Of a DNA stretch of 64,000 bases, positions 8,541 to 17,652 are shown one piece after another. The notes beneath the pieces are model-generated. The model was not told where the DNA came from, did not search any database, and saw only the letters and a list, made by a program, of their open reading frames with translations. Origin of the DNA: Flavobacterium sp. (GTDB lineage Bacteria; Bacteroidota; Bacteroidia; Flavobacteriales; Flavobacteriaceae); the NCBI RefSeq assembly GCF_027483985.1, contig NZ_JAIXTJ010000042.1:62001-126000 (forward strand), read 5' to 3'. The first letter of the stretch is position 1. The number at the start of each line of letters is the position of its first letter. Made by a program: the position numbers and the translations under genes.

Positions 8541-9779
8541 TTAGAAATCTTTTGATAACAAAATACTTACGGCATTTCCGCCGAAACCTACCGCATTTAT
8601 CAATACTTTTTTTATTTCTTTTCTTTGGGTTTGCTTTTCAGCAAATGGCACTTCGATGAATTGATTGTGTTGCATCATCATTAGCGCTAACTCCATATTC
8701 AACATACCTGAAGCGCCAAATGTGTGGCCGACCTTCCACTTATTTGTAGTAAGCATTGGTAGATTTTGTTGGAATATTTTTTGAATGGCTTTATATTCGG
8801 AAGTGTCGCCTTTTAAAGTTCCGGGCATGTGCATTACAATAGCATCGACTTCTTCTAGTTTGGTGTTTTGCAACGCCATTTTCATTGATTTTTGAAAACA
8901 AATAGCTTCATCAGAAATCGAAATATTATGTTCGATATCATCAGTTGCGTAGCCAATTCCTTCGATATAGGCTATCGCGTTATCTTTTTTTCCAATTTCT
9001 AAACAAGCCACTGATGCGCCTTCGCCAAGCACCATTGTGTTTTTGGTTTTATTAAAATCAAAAGCTCTACAGGGATAAAAAACGTCTTCGACAGGTTCAG
9101 ACTGACCTTTGTGCTCTATATTGACAATTGATTTATTATTGTCACACTGAGTTTGTCGAGGTGCTTCTTTGCTATAAATCTTTAAAGCGTGCATTTGTGC
9201 GATAGTAAAATTGGTTAACGGTGCTTCACTGCCACCGACTAAAAATTTAGTTGCCATACCCGATTGCAACCAAGCTACGGCATTAAGAACAGAATGCAAA
9301 GCAGTCGAACAAGTTATGGAATGCGAAATTTCTGGTCCGTTGTTTTTTAAATCGTGTGCTACCCACGATGAAATATTTCCTAAAGTTGTGGTTGGTGAGG
9401 CTAAGGTTGCTGTTTTTCCTGTTTCAAGGAATTCTTTGTGGTATTTTTCAAATAATTGTGTGGCACCACGAGACGAGCCAATGTTGATTCCAAAATCATC
9501 ACCTTTTTTCCAACCTGCATTTTGTATGGCTTGACGCGAAACTAAAATAGAAAGTAAGACCGTTTCGTCTAAAGCTTTGTATTTGATTTCGCTCTTTTTT
9601 AAGACTTCGATTTCGTCTTTAATTTCTTGCGGAATTGTGGCTACAAATTGTGGTTTTCCGTTAAAGTCTTTGGTTGAAATTAGTGTGGTTGATGAAAGAT
9701 AATTGCGCCAAATAGCCTCAGGATTTTTTCCTAAAGGTGAAATGGACGCTAAAGCAGTAATGGCGATTTTGGTCTTCAT
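8541..9779 (-). CDS. Beta-ketoacyl-ACP synthase encoded in the biotin gene block
   Basis: A condensing enzyme of the KAS I/II fold, 412 residues from the ATG at 9779; an upstream TTG is less likely. The active-site Cys sits in SITCSTALHSVLNA, the first catalytic His in HMPGTLKGD (a variant of HGTGT), and the Lys and second His in NKWKVGHTFGASG, so the enzyme looks active. GEGASVACLE and the C-terminal NAVGFGGNA are also typical. Residues about 206-232 are encoded by a repeat element inserted in frame in a surface loop. It lies downstream of bioF-bioD-bioA on the same strand, so a role in making the pimeloyl chain is suggested by context; general fatty-acid synthesis remains possible. Confidence 0.88.
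   Translation of the reverse strand: MKTKIAITALASISPLGKNPEAIWRNYLSSTTLISTKDFNGKPQFVATIPQEIKDEIEVLKKSEIKYKALDETVLLSILVSRQAIQNAGWKKGDDFGINIGSSRGATQLFEKYHKEFLETGKTATLASPTTTLGNISSWVAHDLKNNGPEISHSITCSTALHSVLNAVAWLQSGMATKFLVGGSEAPLTNFTIAQMHALKIYSKEAPRQTQCDNNKSIVNIEHKGQSEPVEDVFYPCRAFDFNKTKNTMVLGEGASVACLEIGKKDNAIAYIEGIGYATDDIEHNISISDEAICFQKSMKMALQNTKLEEVDAIVMHMPGTLKGDTSEYKAIQKIFQQNLPMLTTNKWKVGHTFGASGMLNMELALMMMQHNQFIEVPFAEKQTQRKEIKKVLINAVGFGGNAVSILLSKDF
9084..9164. repeat. Palindromic repeat element inserted in frame in the ketosynthase gene
   Basis: On the plus strand an arm GTCTTCGACAGGTTCAGACT... (9084-9106) is followed by a 33-bp spacer and an arm TGTCACACTGAGTTTGTCGA... (9140-9164). The spacer end CAATTGATTTATTATTGTCA closely resembles the spacers of the arrays at 35 and 47 kb. 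The insert is 81 bp, exactly 27 codons, and has no stop in the gene's frame. It is read as APRQTQCDNN... to ...GQSEPVEDV. Confidence 0.85.
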
Positions 9780-9862
9780 ATTTAACGGCAAAGTTCGCAA
9801 AGTTTACGGCAAAGTTCGCTATGATTTTACTTTTTTTTAAGGAAATGATTTGAAATAATTGA

Positions 9863-9889
9863 CACGAATTTCACGAATTATCACGAATT
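9863..9889. repeat. Triple CACGAATT tandem repeat
   Basis: CACGAATT occurs at 9863, 9872 and 9882, with a spacing of 9-10 bp. It lies in the 318-bp gene-free gap 9780-10097 between the ketosynthase start and the bioA stop. A direct repeat of ACGGCAAAGTTCGC also lies just upstream of the ketosynthase ATG. Confidence 0.7.
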
Positions 9890-9955
9890 GAAATTAGCAT
9901 AAAATAGTTCGCAAAGTTTTTATGTCTTTAACAAATATTCAAATGGTTTACCGTT

Positions 9956-10089
9956 TAGCCCTGACACTGAAATTGTTTGAGCTCTTTTTTATTGCGTTGC
10001 TGCGGCGTTCGACGGCAACGCAATAAAAAAAGCGAGTTTCTGTGGCAGGAATAAGGATTGCTGATAAAGCCCAAGCCATTCGCTCCTAA
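9956..10089 (+). other. Conserved-end intergenic element, copy 1 (possible structured RNA)
   Basis: It starts TAGCCCTGA and ends GCCATTCGCTCCTAAT, with GCAGGAATAAGG near the 3' end. The centre is a perfect 16-bp hairpin: TTTTTTATTGCGTTGC (9985-10000) pairs with 10015-10030. Two other elements in this window share the ends. Similar elements are frequent in flavobacterial gaps and may correspond to the Flavo-1 RNA motif, an attribution from memory that was not checked. Orientation is assigned from the TAGCCC end. Confidence 0.5.
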
Positions 10090-10097
10090 TAAAAAAA

Positions 10098-11369
10098 CTA
10101 AACTATATCTAAAGCTTTCTCGATGGTTTGATAGACTTTTTGTAATTGATTTGGAGTAATAATATATGGCGGCAGAATGTAAACTATGTTTCCAACAGGA
10201 CGTAAAATTACGCCGTTTTCGATGAAAAAATTATAGAGTTTGTTACGCATTGTTCCGTAGTAACTCTCTTGGGTTTCGGTTTTGACCTCGAGTGCAAAAA
10301 TTACTCCGAGAACTCTAGTGGTTTTTACTTTAGGATGGTTTTTTATCTTCTGTTCAAATTCTATATGCGATTGATGCACTTCTTGAATATTGCTTTGCAT
10401 TGCCTCGGTTTGCAAAAGTGAAATACTAGCTAAGGCTGCGGCACAACCTGTAGGATTTGCCGTGAATGTATGTCCGTGAAACAAAGCCTTATTAACGTCA
10501 TCGTCGTAAAAGCCTTCAAAAATTTCTTGCGTAAAGGTAGTAATCGCCATTGGAATTGTACCACCAGTCAAAGCTTTAGAGAGACACATCATGTCAGGCT
10601 TGTTTTGCAAATAATCACTCGCAAAGGTTTTTCCTGTTTTACCAAAACCAGTCATTACTTCGTCGGCAATGGTGAATACCTTATACTGGTTGCAAATAGC
10701 AATTAATTGATCTAAAACCTCTGGTGAATACATAATCATTCCGGCAGCGCCAAGCACTAATGGTTCAAAAATGAACGCCGCAAATTCGTTGGTTTTCACA
10801 AGATTTTCTAGCGCGAATAAGGTTTGTTCTTCATTACCTTCTGTCGGAATCGGGATGCGAACTACTTCTAGAAGTGAACCTTTAAACGCTTCTGTAAAAA
10901 AGGTAATTCCGCTTGCTGCCATAGCTCCGAAAGTGTCTCCGTGAAAAGCATCTTCGAAGGCGATGACTTTGGTTCGTTTTTCACCTTTGTTGTAATTGTA
11001 TTGTAGTGCACATTTTACTGCTATTTCTACAGCAGTGGAACCATTATCAGAATAGAAAATCTTTTGTTGATTGGAAGGCAGAATTTCCATTAATTTTTCG
11101 GATAATTCTACGGCTTTATTGTGAGTAAATCCACCAAACAAAACGTGTTCTAAAGTAGTTAATTGCTCATAAATGGCATCGGCAATAATCTTGTTGGAAT
11201 GTCCAAAAGGATTCACCCACCATGAGGCAATAGCGTCGATGTATTCTTTATCATTTTCGTCCCACAACAAAGCGTCTTTTCCTTTAACTATCGCTGGAAA
11301 GTTGGGTGCTGTTTTGTGTTGTGTGTATGGATGCCAGTTGTGTTTTTTATCTCTTTGGGAAAAGTTCAT
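10098..11369 (-). CDS. bioA: Adenosylmethionine-8-amino-7-oxononanoate aminotransferase
   Basis: A PLP-dependent class III aminotransferase that makes 7,8-diaminopelargonate from KAPA, using S-adenosylmethionine as amino donor. The 423-residue protein has HWHPYTQ-like NWHPYTQH near the start, a typical BioA signature. It also has WWVNPFGHS, YSDNGSTAVEIAVK, AFHGDTFGAM, the FTIADEVMTGFGKTG cofactor Asp region, and the Schiff-base Lys in LSKALTGGT. The length is normal. It lies 117 bp downstream of bioD across an A/T-rich gap with repeated TAGAAAATAGA-like motifs, and 318 bp upstream of the ketosynthase. Confidence 0.96.
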   Translation of the reverse strand: MNFSQRDKKHNWHPYTQHKTAPNFPAIVKGKDALLWDENDKEYIDAIASWWVNPFGHSNKIIADAIYEQLTTLEHVLFGGFTHNKAVELSEKLMEILPSNQQKIFYSDNGSTAVEIAVKCALQYNYNKGEKRTKVIAFEDAFHGDTFGAMAASGITFFTEAFKGSLLEVVRIPIPTEGNEEQTLFALENLVKTNEFAAFIFEPLVLGAAGMIMYSPEVLDQLIAICNQYKVFTIADEVMTGFGKTGKTFASDYLQNKPDMMCLSKALTGGTIPMAITTFTQEIFEGFYDDDVNKALFHGHTFTANPTGCAAALASISLLQTEAMQSNIQEVHQSHIEFEQKIKNHPKVKTTRVLGVIFALEVKTETQESYYGTMRNKLYNFFIENGVILRPVGNIVYILPPYIITPNQLQKVYQTIEKALDIV

Positions 11370-11486
11370 TTTTTTGATAATAGATTATAGAAAATAGATT
11401 ATAGAAAATAGAGAAAAGAAAAAAGAAAAAAGACTAAATGTATAATTGCTACAAATATGAAGTCAATTTTCTATGTTCTATTTTCT

Positions 11487-12128
11487 TTATTCTAAATTTA
11501 AGAGATTCTCTCTAAATTTATCAGCGTAATATTGAATTACATTTTGATCGAAATAAGGTTCGTTGTCAATTCTTCCGATGCATTTGGCTTTGGTTTTTGA
11601 AAGGATAATTTCTTCGGTAGCTTTGTTCTCGTCACCTGAAAAAATGATTCCTGCTACTTTCAAATTTCTGCTTTTTAAGGCTTCGAATGACAATAAAGTA
11701 TGGTTGATGCTTCCCAAATAATGGCGTGAAACCAAAATTATTTTGTAATCAGGTTGTATTAAATCGATTATTGTATCGTTGTCGTTTAAAGGAACTAGTA
11801 ATCCGCCTGCGCCTTCTATCACTAAATGATTTTCTGTAGTTGGAACTTTTATCTGCTCTAAATCTACTGTTATTCCGTCAATAGCTGCTGCTAAATGTGG
11901 ACTTGCAGGTGTGTTAAGTTTGTAGCTGTTTTCGTGAATCACGGTCTTTCGACTGCGCTCAGGATGACAGTCATTTGAAATATAACGTTGGATTTTGTGA
12001 CTATCAGAATTGTCTAAATCACCTGCTTGAATTGGTTTCCAATAATCGGCTTCTAGTGCTTGGGTTACAATGGCTGATGTTATGGTTTTGCCTACATCGG
12101 TGCCGATTCCTGTGATGAATAGTTTCAT
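11487..12128 (-). CDS. bioD: ATP-dependent dethiobiotin synthetase
   Basis: Closes the ureido ring of dethiobiotin from 7,8-diaminopelargonate, CO2 and ATP. The 213-residue protein starts at the ATG at 12128 (MKLFITGIGTDVGKT), which places the P-loop GTDVGKT at residues 9-15 as in the family. An upstream TTG at 12140 lies inside an inverted repeat and is unlikely. KPIQAG, NTPASPHLAA and EGAGGLLVPL are conserved BioD blocks. Residues about 53-62 (CHPERSRK) are encoded by an arm of the dispersed palindromic repeat, in a variable loop before the conserved YKLNTPASPH. The frame and the catalytic residues are intact. Confidence 0.93.
   Translation of the reverse strand: MKLFITGIGTDVGKTITSAIVTQALEADYWKPIQAGDLDNSDSHKIQRYISNDCHPERSRKTVIHENSYKLNTPASPHLAAAIDGITVDLEQIKVPTTENHLVIEGAGGLLVPLNDNDTIIDLIQPDYKIILVSRHYLGSINHTLLSFEALKSRNLKVAGIIFSGDENKATEEIILSKTKAKCIGRIDNEPYFDQNVIQYYADKFRENLLNLE
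11943..11970. repeat. Single palindromic-repeat arm inside bioD
   Basis: The plus strand reads GTCTTTCGACTGCGCTCAGG followed by ATGACAG. It is a diverged version of the right arm (GTCTTCGACAAGCTCAGACT...) seen in the arrays at 35 and 47 kb. It adds about nine residues to BioD in frame. No second arm is visible nearby. Confidence 0.65.
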
Positions 12129-12139
12129 GTTATTTTGCA

Positions 12140-12607
12140 ACGGATAAAACGGATTGAACCGATTATCACTGATTTTTTAAGTTAATTTTTCTATCGTTTG
12201 TATAAATTAATCTTTTAAATTCTGGTTCTTCACCAAAATTTAATAGCATTCCAACTTCTATAGGTGTTGCTTTTAAATAGTTCATAATTTGCGCTATATG
12301 AACATTCATAATTAATTCAGTTGCTTTTAATTCTACTATTACTTTATCTTCAACAAGTAAGTCAGAATAATATTCTCCAACTAGTTGTTTCTTGAAATAA
12401 ACTTTAATTTGTTTTTGTGGTTCAACTTTATACCCTAGAGATTTTAATTCAAAATACATTGCATTTTGATAAACTTTTTCTAGAAAGCCATAACCAAGCT
12501 CATTATATACTTCATAATAAACTTTTAGAATTGCATCTGTAATCTATTTGTGTAATAAATTTGTCATCTCCTTATCTGTGTAAATCTGTAAAATCCGTTT
12601 TATCCGT
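12140..12607. mobile_element. 468-bp unit with 16-bp terminal inverted repeats carrying a broken GxxExxY gene
   Basis: ACGGATAAAACGGATT at 12140-12155 is repeated perfectly in inverted orientation at 12592-12607. Weaker inverted similarity continues inward for about 18 bp (GATT..CAC.GAT). The repeats enclose exactly one gene, a GxxExxY-family reading frame with a nonsense codon. The unit separates bioF from bioD and has no transposase of its own, so it looks like a passively mobilised or MITE-like cassette. No target-site duplication is obvious. Confidence 0.6.
12166..12567 (-). pseudogene. GxxExxY-family protein gene interrupted by a nonsense codon
   Basis: Reading from the ATG at 12567 gives MTNLLHK, a TAG at 12546-12544, then ITDAILKVYYEVYNELGYG and FLEKVYQNAM, continuing to residue 133. 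The text after the stop carries the family signature G-x-x-E-x-x-Y (GFLEKVY) and the later PDDEXK-like core (SDLLVEDKVIVELKA). Family members usually have Glu at the stop position, so one G-to-T change in a GAG codon would explain it. Translation could restart at the ATG at 12459, giving 97 residues, but that product lacks the signature. The function of the family is not established; a nuclease-like fold is proposed. Confidence 0.75.
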
Positions 12608-12610
12608 GGC

Positions 12611-13768
12611 TTAAAACACAAAAGTACTCAACAATTTCAATACTTCCGAGATTTCTTTTTCAGAATTGTAGGAATGCAAACAAAAACGTAGTCGTTCTTG
12701 ACCTTCTGGAACGGTTGGTGACAGGATGGCTTTAACATCAAATCCGTTTTCTTGTAATTGATTGGCGATAGCTTTTACCTTTTCATTTCCAGGAATTATA
12801 GCACATTGGATAGCGGATTTACTATAAACAAACAATGGCTTCAAACCCATTTGCAATTTTACTTGGTTGAAGAATTGAATGTTGCTTTTAAGTTTTTGAA
12901 TGGCTTCTTTTTGGGATTCTAAATGTTGATAGGCTGTTAAAATTGTTGCAACCGAATGGGGAGAAAGTCCGGTTGTGTAAATAAAACTTCGTGCAAAATT
13001 TACCAAATAATTTTTCAGTTTATGACTACCTAAAATGGCTGCTCCGTGACAACCTAATCCTTTTCCGAACGTCATGATTCTTGCAAAAATTTTATTTTGC
13101 AATCCTTGATATTGAATTAATCCTTCGCCTGAATCTCCGAATACGCCTAGCGCATGTGCTTCATCAATTACCAAATAGCACTTGTGTTTTTCGCAAAGAA
13201 TAGCTAATTCTTCGAGATTTGGTGCATCGCCATCCATTGAAAAGACAGATTCTGTAACAATGTAAAAAGCATCAGGTTTAGCATTTCGAGCTTCGAGTTG
13301 GTTTATAATTAATTTTTCTAAATGATTGTAATCGTTGTGATCGAATTTATACGATTTGGCATTACTCATTTGAATTCCGTCACGGATCGAGGCGTGACAT
13401 AATTCGTCATAAAGAATGATATCGTTGCGTTGCGGTACTGAACTAAAAAAACCCACATTAGCATCGTAACCCGAATTGAAAATTAGCGCAGTTTCTGATT
13501 GATGGAACTTGGCAATATAGTCTTCTGTAATACCATATAAATTATGGTTTCCTGAAATTAATCGCGAACCGGTTGCGCCATTTATTTTGATGTTATTTTC
13601 TAGAAGATATTGATGGGTATGATTGAAAATTTCCTCAGAATTTGCAAAACCTAAATAATCATTGGATGCAAAATCGATTAAATTATTGGCAATTGGCAAT
13701 TTTCGCAAGGCATTGTTTTGCTCACGTAGTTGCAATTTTTGCGTTAATGCTTTTGGGAAGTTTTTCAT
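12611..13768 (-). CDS. bioF: 8-amino-7-oxononanoate synthase
   Basis: A PLP enzyme that condenses pimeloyl-ACP (or pimeloyl-CoA) with alanine to give KAPA. The 385-residue protein shows FASNDYLGFA, GATGSRLISGNH, the ALIFNSGYDANVG block, ESVFSMDGD, the cofactor Asp in VIDEAHALGVFG, and the Schiff-base Lys in MTFGKGLGCHG. The length is normal. It is the first gene of the leftward biotin block, but the 468-bp inverted-repeat unit now separates it from bioD. That may weaken co-transcription, or bioD may have gained a promoter from the insert. Confidence 0.95.
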   Translation of the reverse strand: MKNFPKALTQKLQLREQNNALRKLPIANNLIDFASNDYLGFANSEEIFNHTHQYLLENNIKINGATGSRLISGNHNLYGITEDYIAKFHQSETALIFNSGYDANVGFFSSVPQRNDIILYDELCHASIRDGIQMSNAKSYKFDHNDYNHLEKLIINQLEARNAKPDAFYIVTESVFSMDGDAPNLEELAILCEKHKCYLVIDEAHALGVFGDSGEGLIQYQGLQNKIFARIMTFGKGLGCHGAAILGSHKLKNYLVNFARSFIYTTGLSPHSVATILTAYQHLESQKEAIQKLKSNIQFFNQVKLQMGLKPLFVYSKSAIQCAIIPGNEKVKAIANQLQENGFDVKAILSPTVPEGQERLRFCLHSYNSEKEISEVLKLLSTFVF

Positions 13769-13800
13769 TTATACAAAGGTACTAAAGAAAACGAAATTTC

Positions 13801-13950
13801 TAGCCCAGATAGCAGTGGAAAGCATTTTGGTCTAAAAACTTATTTTTTCTTGGTGTAAAAAAGCGACCAACGGAAGCTCTTTTTGCGCCTTAGAAAAATT
13901 GTTTTTAGGGCAAAATCTTGGAACGTATAGCTGGAATAGCTACTAAAATT
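13801..13950 (+). other. Conserved-end intergenic element, copy 2 (possible structured RNA)
   Basis: It begins TAGCCCAGATAGCAGTGGAA and ends with GGAACGTATAGCTGGAATAG followed by CTACTAAAAT, the paired TAGCNGG(A) ends seen in a frequent flavobacterial intergenic element. The middle holds TTTTTTCTTGG and AAAAAAGCGACCAACGGAAGC stretches that could pair. It occupies most of the gap between bioF and atpC and resembles the copies at 9956 and 51034. Confidence 0.5.
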
Positions 13951-13996
13951 AAACTGACTTTTCCTTTTAATAGAGAATCTAAAACAAGTTCAGATT

Positions 13997-14028
13997 AAAA
14001 AAAAAGCCAAACAAAAATGCTTGGCTTT
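13997..14028 (-). terminator. Terminator after atpC
   Basis: AAAGCCAA (14003-14010) pairs with TTGGCTTT (14021-14028). On the minus strand a run of T follows the stem. It lies about 20 bp past the atpC stop. Confidence 0.8.
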
Positions 14029-14049
14029 CCTACTTTATTATAAATTGTA

Positions 14050-14331
14050 TTAGTCGGCTAACACAATTACTTTATTGTCTTTCATTTCGATAGTTCCTGA
14101 AGAAATGTCTAAAGTGTAGTTTTGATCGTTTACTTTGGTAAATTTATCTTCTACTTCTTTTTCAAATTTAAAGCTAGTTGCAGTAACTTTTACTGTTCCT
14201 TGTTTTAAAATAGAAACTATTGGAGCGTGATTGTTCAATATTTGAAAAGAACCATCTACACCTGGCAAAGAAACCGCAGTAACTTCTCCTTTAAATAATG
14301 TAGCTTCTGGTGATACTATTTCTAAAATCAT
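14050..14331 (-). CDS. atpC: ATP synthase F1 subunit epsilon
   Basis: The epsilon subunit joins the F1 rotor to the c-ring and can inhibit ATP hydrolysis. The 93-residue protein has the N-terminal beta-sandwich domain (LEIVSPEATLFKGEV, VSLPGVDGSFQILNNHAPIV) and lacks the C-terminal two-helix inhibitory domain, which is usual in Bacteroidota. It follows atpD on the same strand after a 71-bp repeat-filled gap. The remaining ATP synthase genes are not in this window; a separate atpD-atpC pair is the normal arrangement in this phylum. Confidence 0.94.
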   Translation of the reverse strand: MILEIVSPEATLFKGEVTAVSLPGVDGSFQILNNHAPIVSILKQGTVKVTATSFKFEKEVEDKFTKVNDQNYTLDISSGTIEMKDNKVIVLAD

Positions 14332-14335
14332 TTTT

Positions 14336-14400
14336 TTTAGTGATTAGTAATTAGTAATTAGTAATTAGCACTGAATACTGCCAACTGCCAACTGCTAACT
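14336..14400. repeat. Short tandem repeats in the atpD-atpC gap
   Basis: GATTAGTAATTAGTAATTAG-type units (ATTAGTA about three times) are followed by AACTGCC-type heptamers (CCAACTG twice, then CTAACTG). They fill nearly all of the 71 bp between atpD and atpC. Confidence 0.75.
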
Positions 14401-14402
14401 GA

Positions 14403-15917
<1,515 letters not shown>

Positions 15918-15975
15918 TTATGTATTTATTTAATAGCGTTTTAGAAATGAAAAAATGATGTCTTTTTTCAGAGTG

Positions 15976-16005
15976 CAAAGATAAATTTTCTAAATAGAAA
16001 ATCAA
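15976..16005 (-). promoter_or_regulatory. Promoter of atpD-atpC
   Basis: TTG at 16005-16003, a 19-bp spacer, then TATCTTTG at 15983-15976: a full match to the Bacteroidota promoter form. It lies 62 bp before the atpD start codon. Confidence 0.75.
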
Positions 16006-16088
16006 TAGCAAAAAGCTATTTTTTTATGCATTTTTTGATTTTTTTTCTAAAGTTTGATTCCGTGACAAAGAAATCCTTACAAAAACAA

Positions 16089-16119
16089 AAAAACCACCAA
16101 CCGAAGTTGATGGTTTTTT
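16089..16119 (-). terminator. Terminator after the SGNH lipoprotein gene
   Basis: AAAAACCACCAAC pairs with GTTGATGGTTTTT around a CGAA loop, with one mismatch. A T-run follows on the minus strand, about 20 bp past the stop at 16141. Confidence 0.8.
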
Positions 16120-16140
16120 GATTTACTATTTTAAACTGTT

Positions 16141-17619
16141 TTAAAAGTTTGCTGGGTTTGCTGGAAATAAGATTCGGTAGTTTCCAAAGTTTACATCTTT
16201 GAAATTTGAACCAAACTTACTATTGATTGCTTGTAAAAATTTATTAGCAATTAAAGCATATCCTCTTGGACTTGGGTGAACACCATCAAGAGAAAAACCA
16301 CCACCTGTAACAAATGCTGATGTAACAGTGAATCCACCATTGCTAATTCCTGCACCAGCCACTTGAACTAAAGCTGCATTTGCGTCAACAAAAGCTAATC
16401 CTTTTGCAGTAGCAATCGAAGAAATAGTGGCATTGTAAGCATCAGTTGCTGTTTTTACTTCAGCCGTCTCGCCTTTAGATAATACCCATTTATCTGCTAA
16501 TGGAAATTGTGTTCCGTTACCCGCTTGTAAATGCGCTTGTGCACTAACTCCACCTGAAGATAACAAAACATAATCTGCTGCAGTAGCTTGTCTATAAGAC
16601 GGTAAACTTAATCCTGATAAATTTGTTAAGTACTCATCTACAATCACTAAAGCATTTGGACCTGCTGCAAATGTAATGGTTCTTTCTACTCTTTCTTGCT
16701 CCGTAATTAAACCTGCATTTTTAGCTAATTGCAAACCACCATTATAAGGTGCATATCCAGAATTAAGTGCTGCGGCTTGAGCTGCTGATAATGTAGCAGC
16801 ATTAAACTTAACAGTGGTGAAAAAAGGCACAGAAGTAACATAAGGTATATTTGCAACTACACCTTTTGCACCGTTAGCAGTTAAATTAGTAACTAAAGTA
16901 TTATAAACTCCTGCGAAAGCAGTTGGATCTGTAATATCATTAGCACCATAAGCAGCTACATTAGGATTTCCAGTACGATTCACACCTGTACCGCCTGATG
17001 TTGCATACCCTAGAACATCGTTGTTTCCAATCCATAGAGAAAAGAAAGTTGGATTTTGTGCCGTGGCGTCATCAACAACTTTAGCAGTTGCAGAAGAGGC
17101 AAATCTAGCATAATAAGGATTAGCTTGTCCAAGTGGAACTCCTGCTGGATTTCCATAACCTGCTGCAAGCAAATGATAACTTTTTGCACCTGGAACACCT
17201 AAATTATTGAATGCACCTGTTAATTTTGTTGTTACTTCTGTTGTAGGAGTTCCTGTAACTGGCACTGGAGCTGTTCCGTTAAAATACAATCTTGCGCCTT
17301 GAATTTGCATTCCTCCAAAAAGTAATCCGCCAACATTATCATTCATAAATGGGATTTTGAATTCTCCACCTCCAACTTGAGCAAATTGCTGCGCAAGAAT
17401 GTTAGTGTAAGATCCTTTTTGACCTTCAATAAACAAGGCATTATCACTAAAACCAGCCGTTAATGAATTACCAAGAGCAACATATTTAGTAAAATCAGCA
17501 GTACCCGCTGTTAATGGTAATCCGTCAGACGAATTTGGAACCGTAGTCACCTCGTCATCGTTATTACAAGCTACAAAGGTTAATGAAACCAAGAATAGCC
17601 ATTTGATATTTTTTATCAT
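16141..17619 (-). CDS. SGNH/GDSL-family hydrolase lipoprotein paired with a TonB receptor
   Basis: A 492-residue predicted outer-membrane lipoprotein: signal peptide ending LTFVAC, with Cys18 for lipidation followed by NNDDE. Block I is GNSLTAGFSDN with the nucleophile Ser52. Block III is IGNND near residue 197. Block V is LDGVHPSPRG near 444-453 with the Asp and His of the catalytic set. It is longer than typical SGNH esterases because of large Ala/Gly-rich insertions. It lies 33 bp downstream of the TonB-dependent receptor and is probably co-transcribed. It occupies the place a SusD-like lipoprotein would hold, so it may process or hand over an ester-containing ligand. The substrate is unknown. 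Confidence 0.8.
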   Translation of the reverse strand: MIKNIKWLFLVSLTFVACNNDDEVTTVPNSSDGLPLTAGTADFTKYVALGNSLTAGFSDNALFIEGQKGSYTNILAQQFAQVGGGEFKIPFMNDNVGGLLFGGMQIQGARLYFNGTAPVPVTGTPTTEVTTKLTGAFNNLGVPGAKSYHLLAAGYGNPAGVPLGQANPYYARFASSATAKVVDDATAQNPTFFSLWIGNNDVLGYATSGGTGVNRTGNPNVAAYGANDITDPTAFAGVYNTLVTNLTANGAKGVVANIPYVTSVPFFTTVKFNAATLSAAQAAALNSGYAPYNGGLQLAKNAGLITEQERVERTITFAAGPNALVIVDEYLTNLSGLSLPSYRQATAADYVLLSSGGVSAQAHLQAGNGTQFPLADKWVLSKGETAEVKTATDAYNATISSIATAKGLAFVDANAALVQVAGAGISNGGFTVTSAFVTGGGFSLDGVHPSPRGYALIANKFLQAINSKFGSNFKDVNFGNYRILFPANPANF

Positions 17620-17652
17620 AATCTTAAAGTATTATAAATTTTTATTAATAAA

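Noticed and set aside
9211..9534. 107-codon open frame on the plus strand inside the ketosynthase gene
   Set aside because: It is antisense to a well-conserved enzyme and its translation has no recognisable features.
12166..12567. GxxExxY gene as an insertion-sequence transposase
   Set aside because: The protein has a PDDEXK-like core, no DDE or HUH transposase motifs, and is only about 133 residues long.
13774..13781. TACCTTTG on the minus strand as the bioF promoter box
   Set aside because: It ends only six bases before the start codon, so the transcript would be leaderless, and no TTG is at the right distance.
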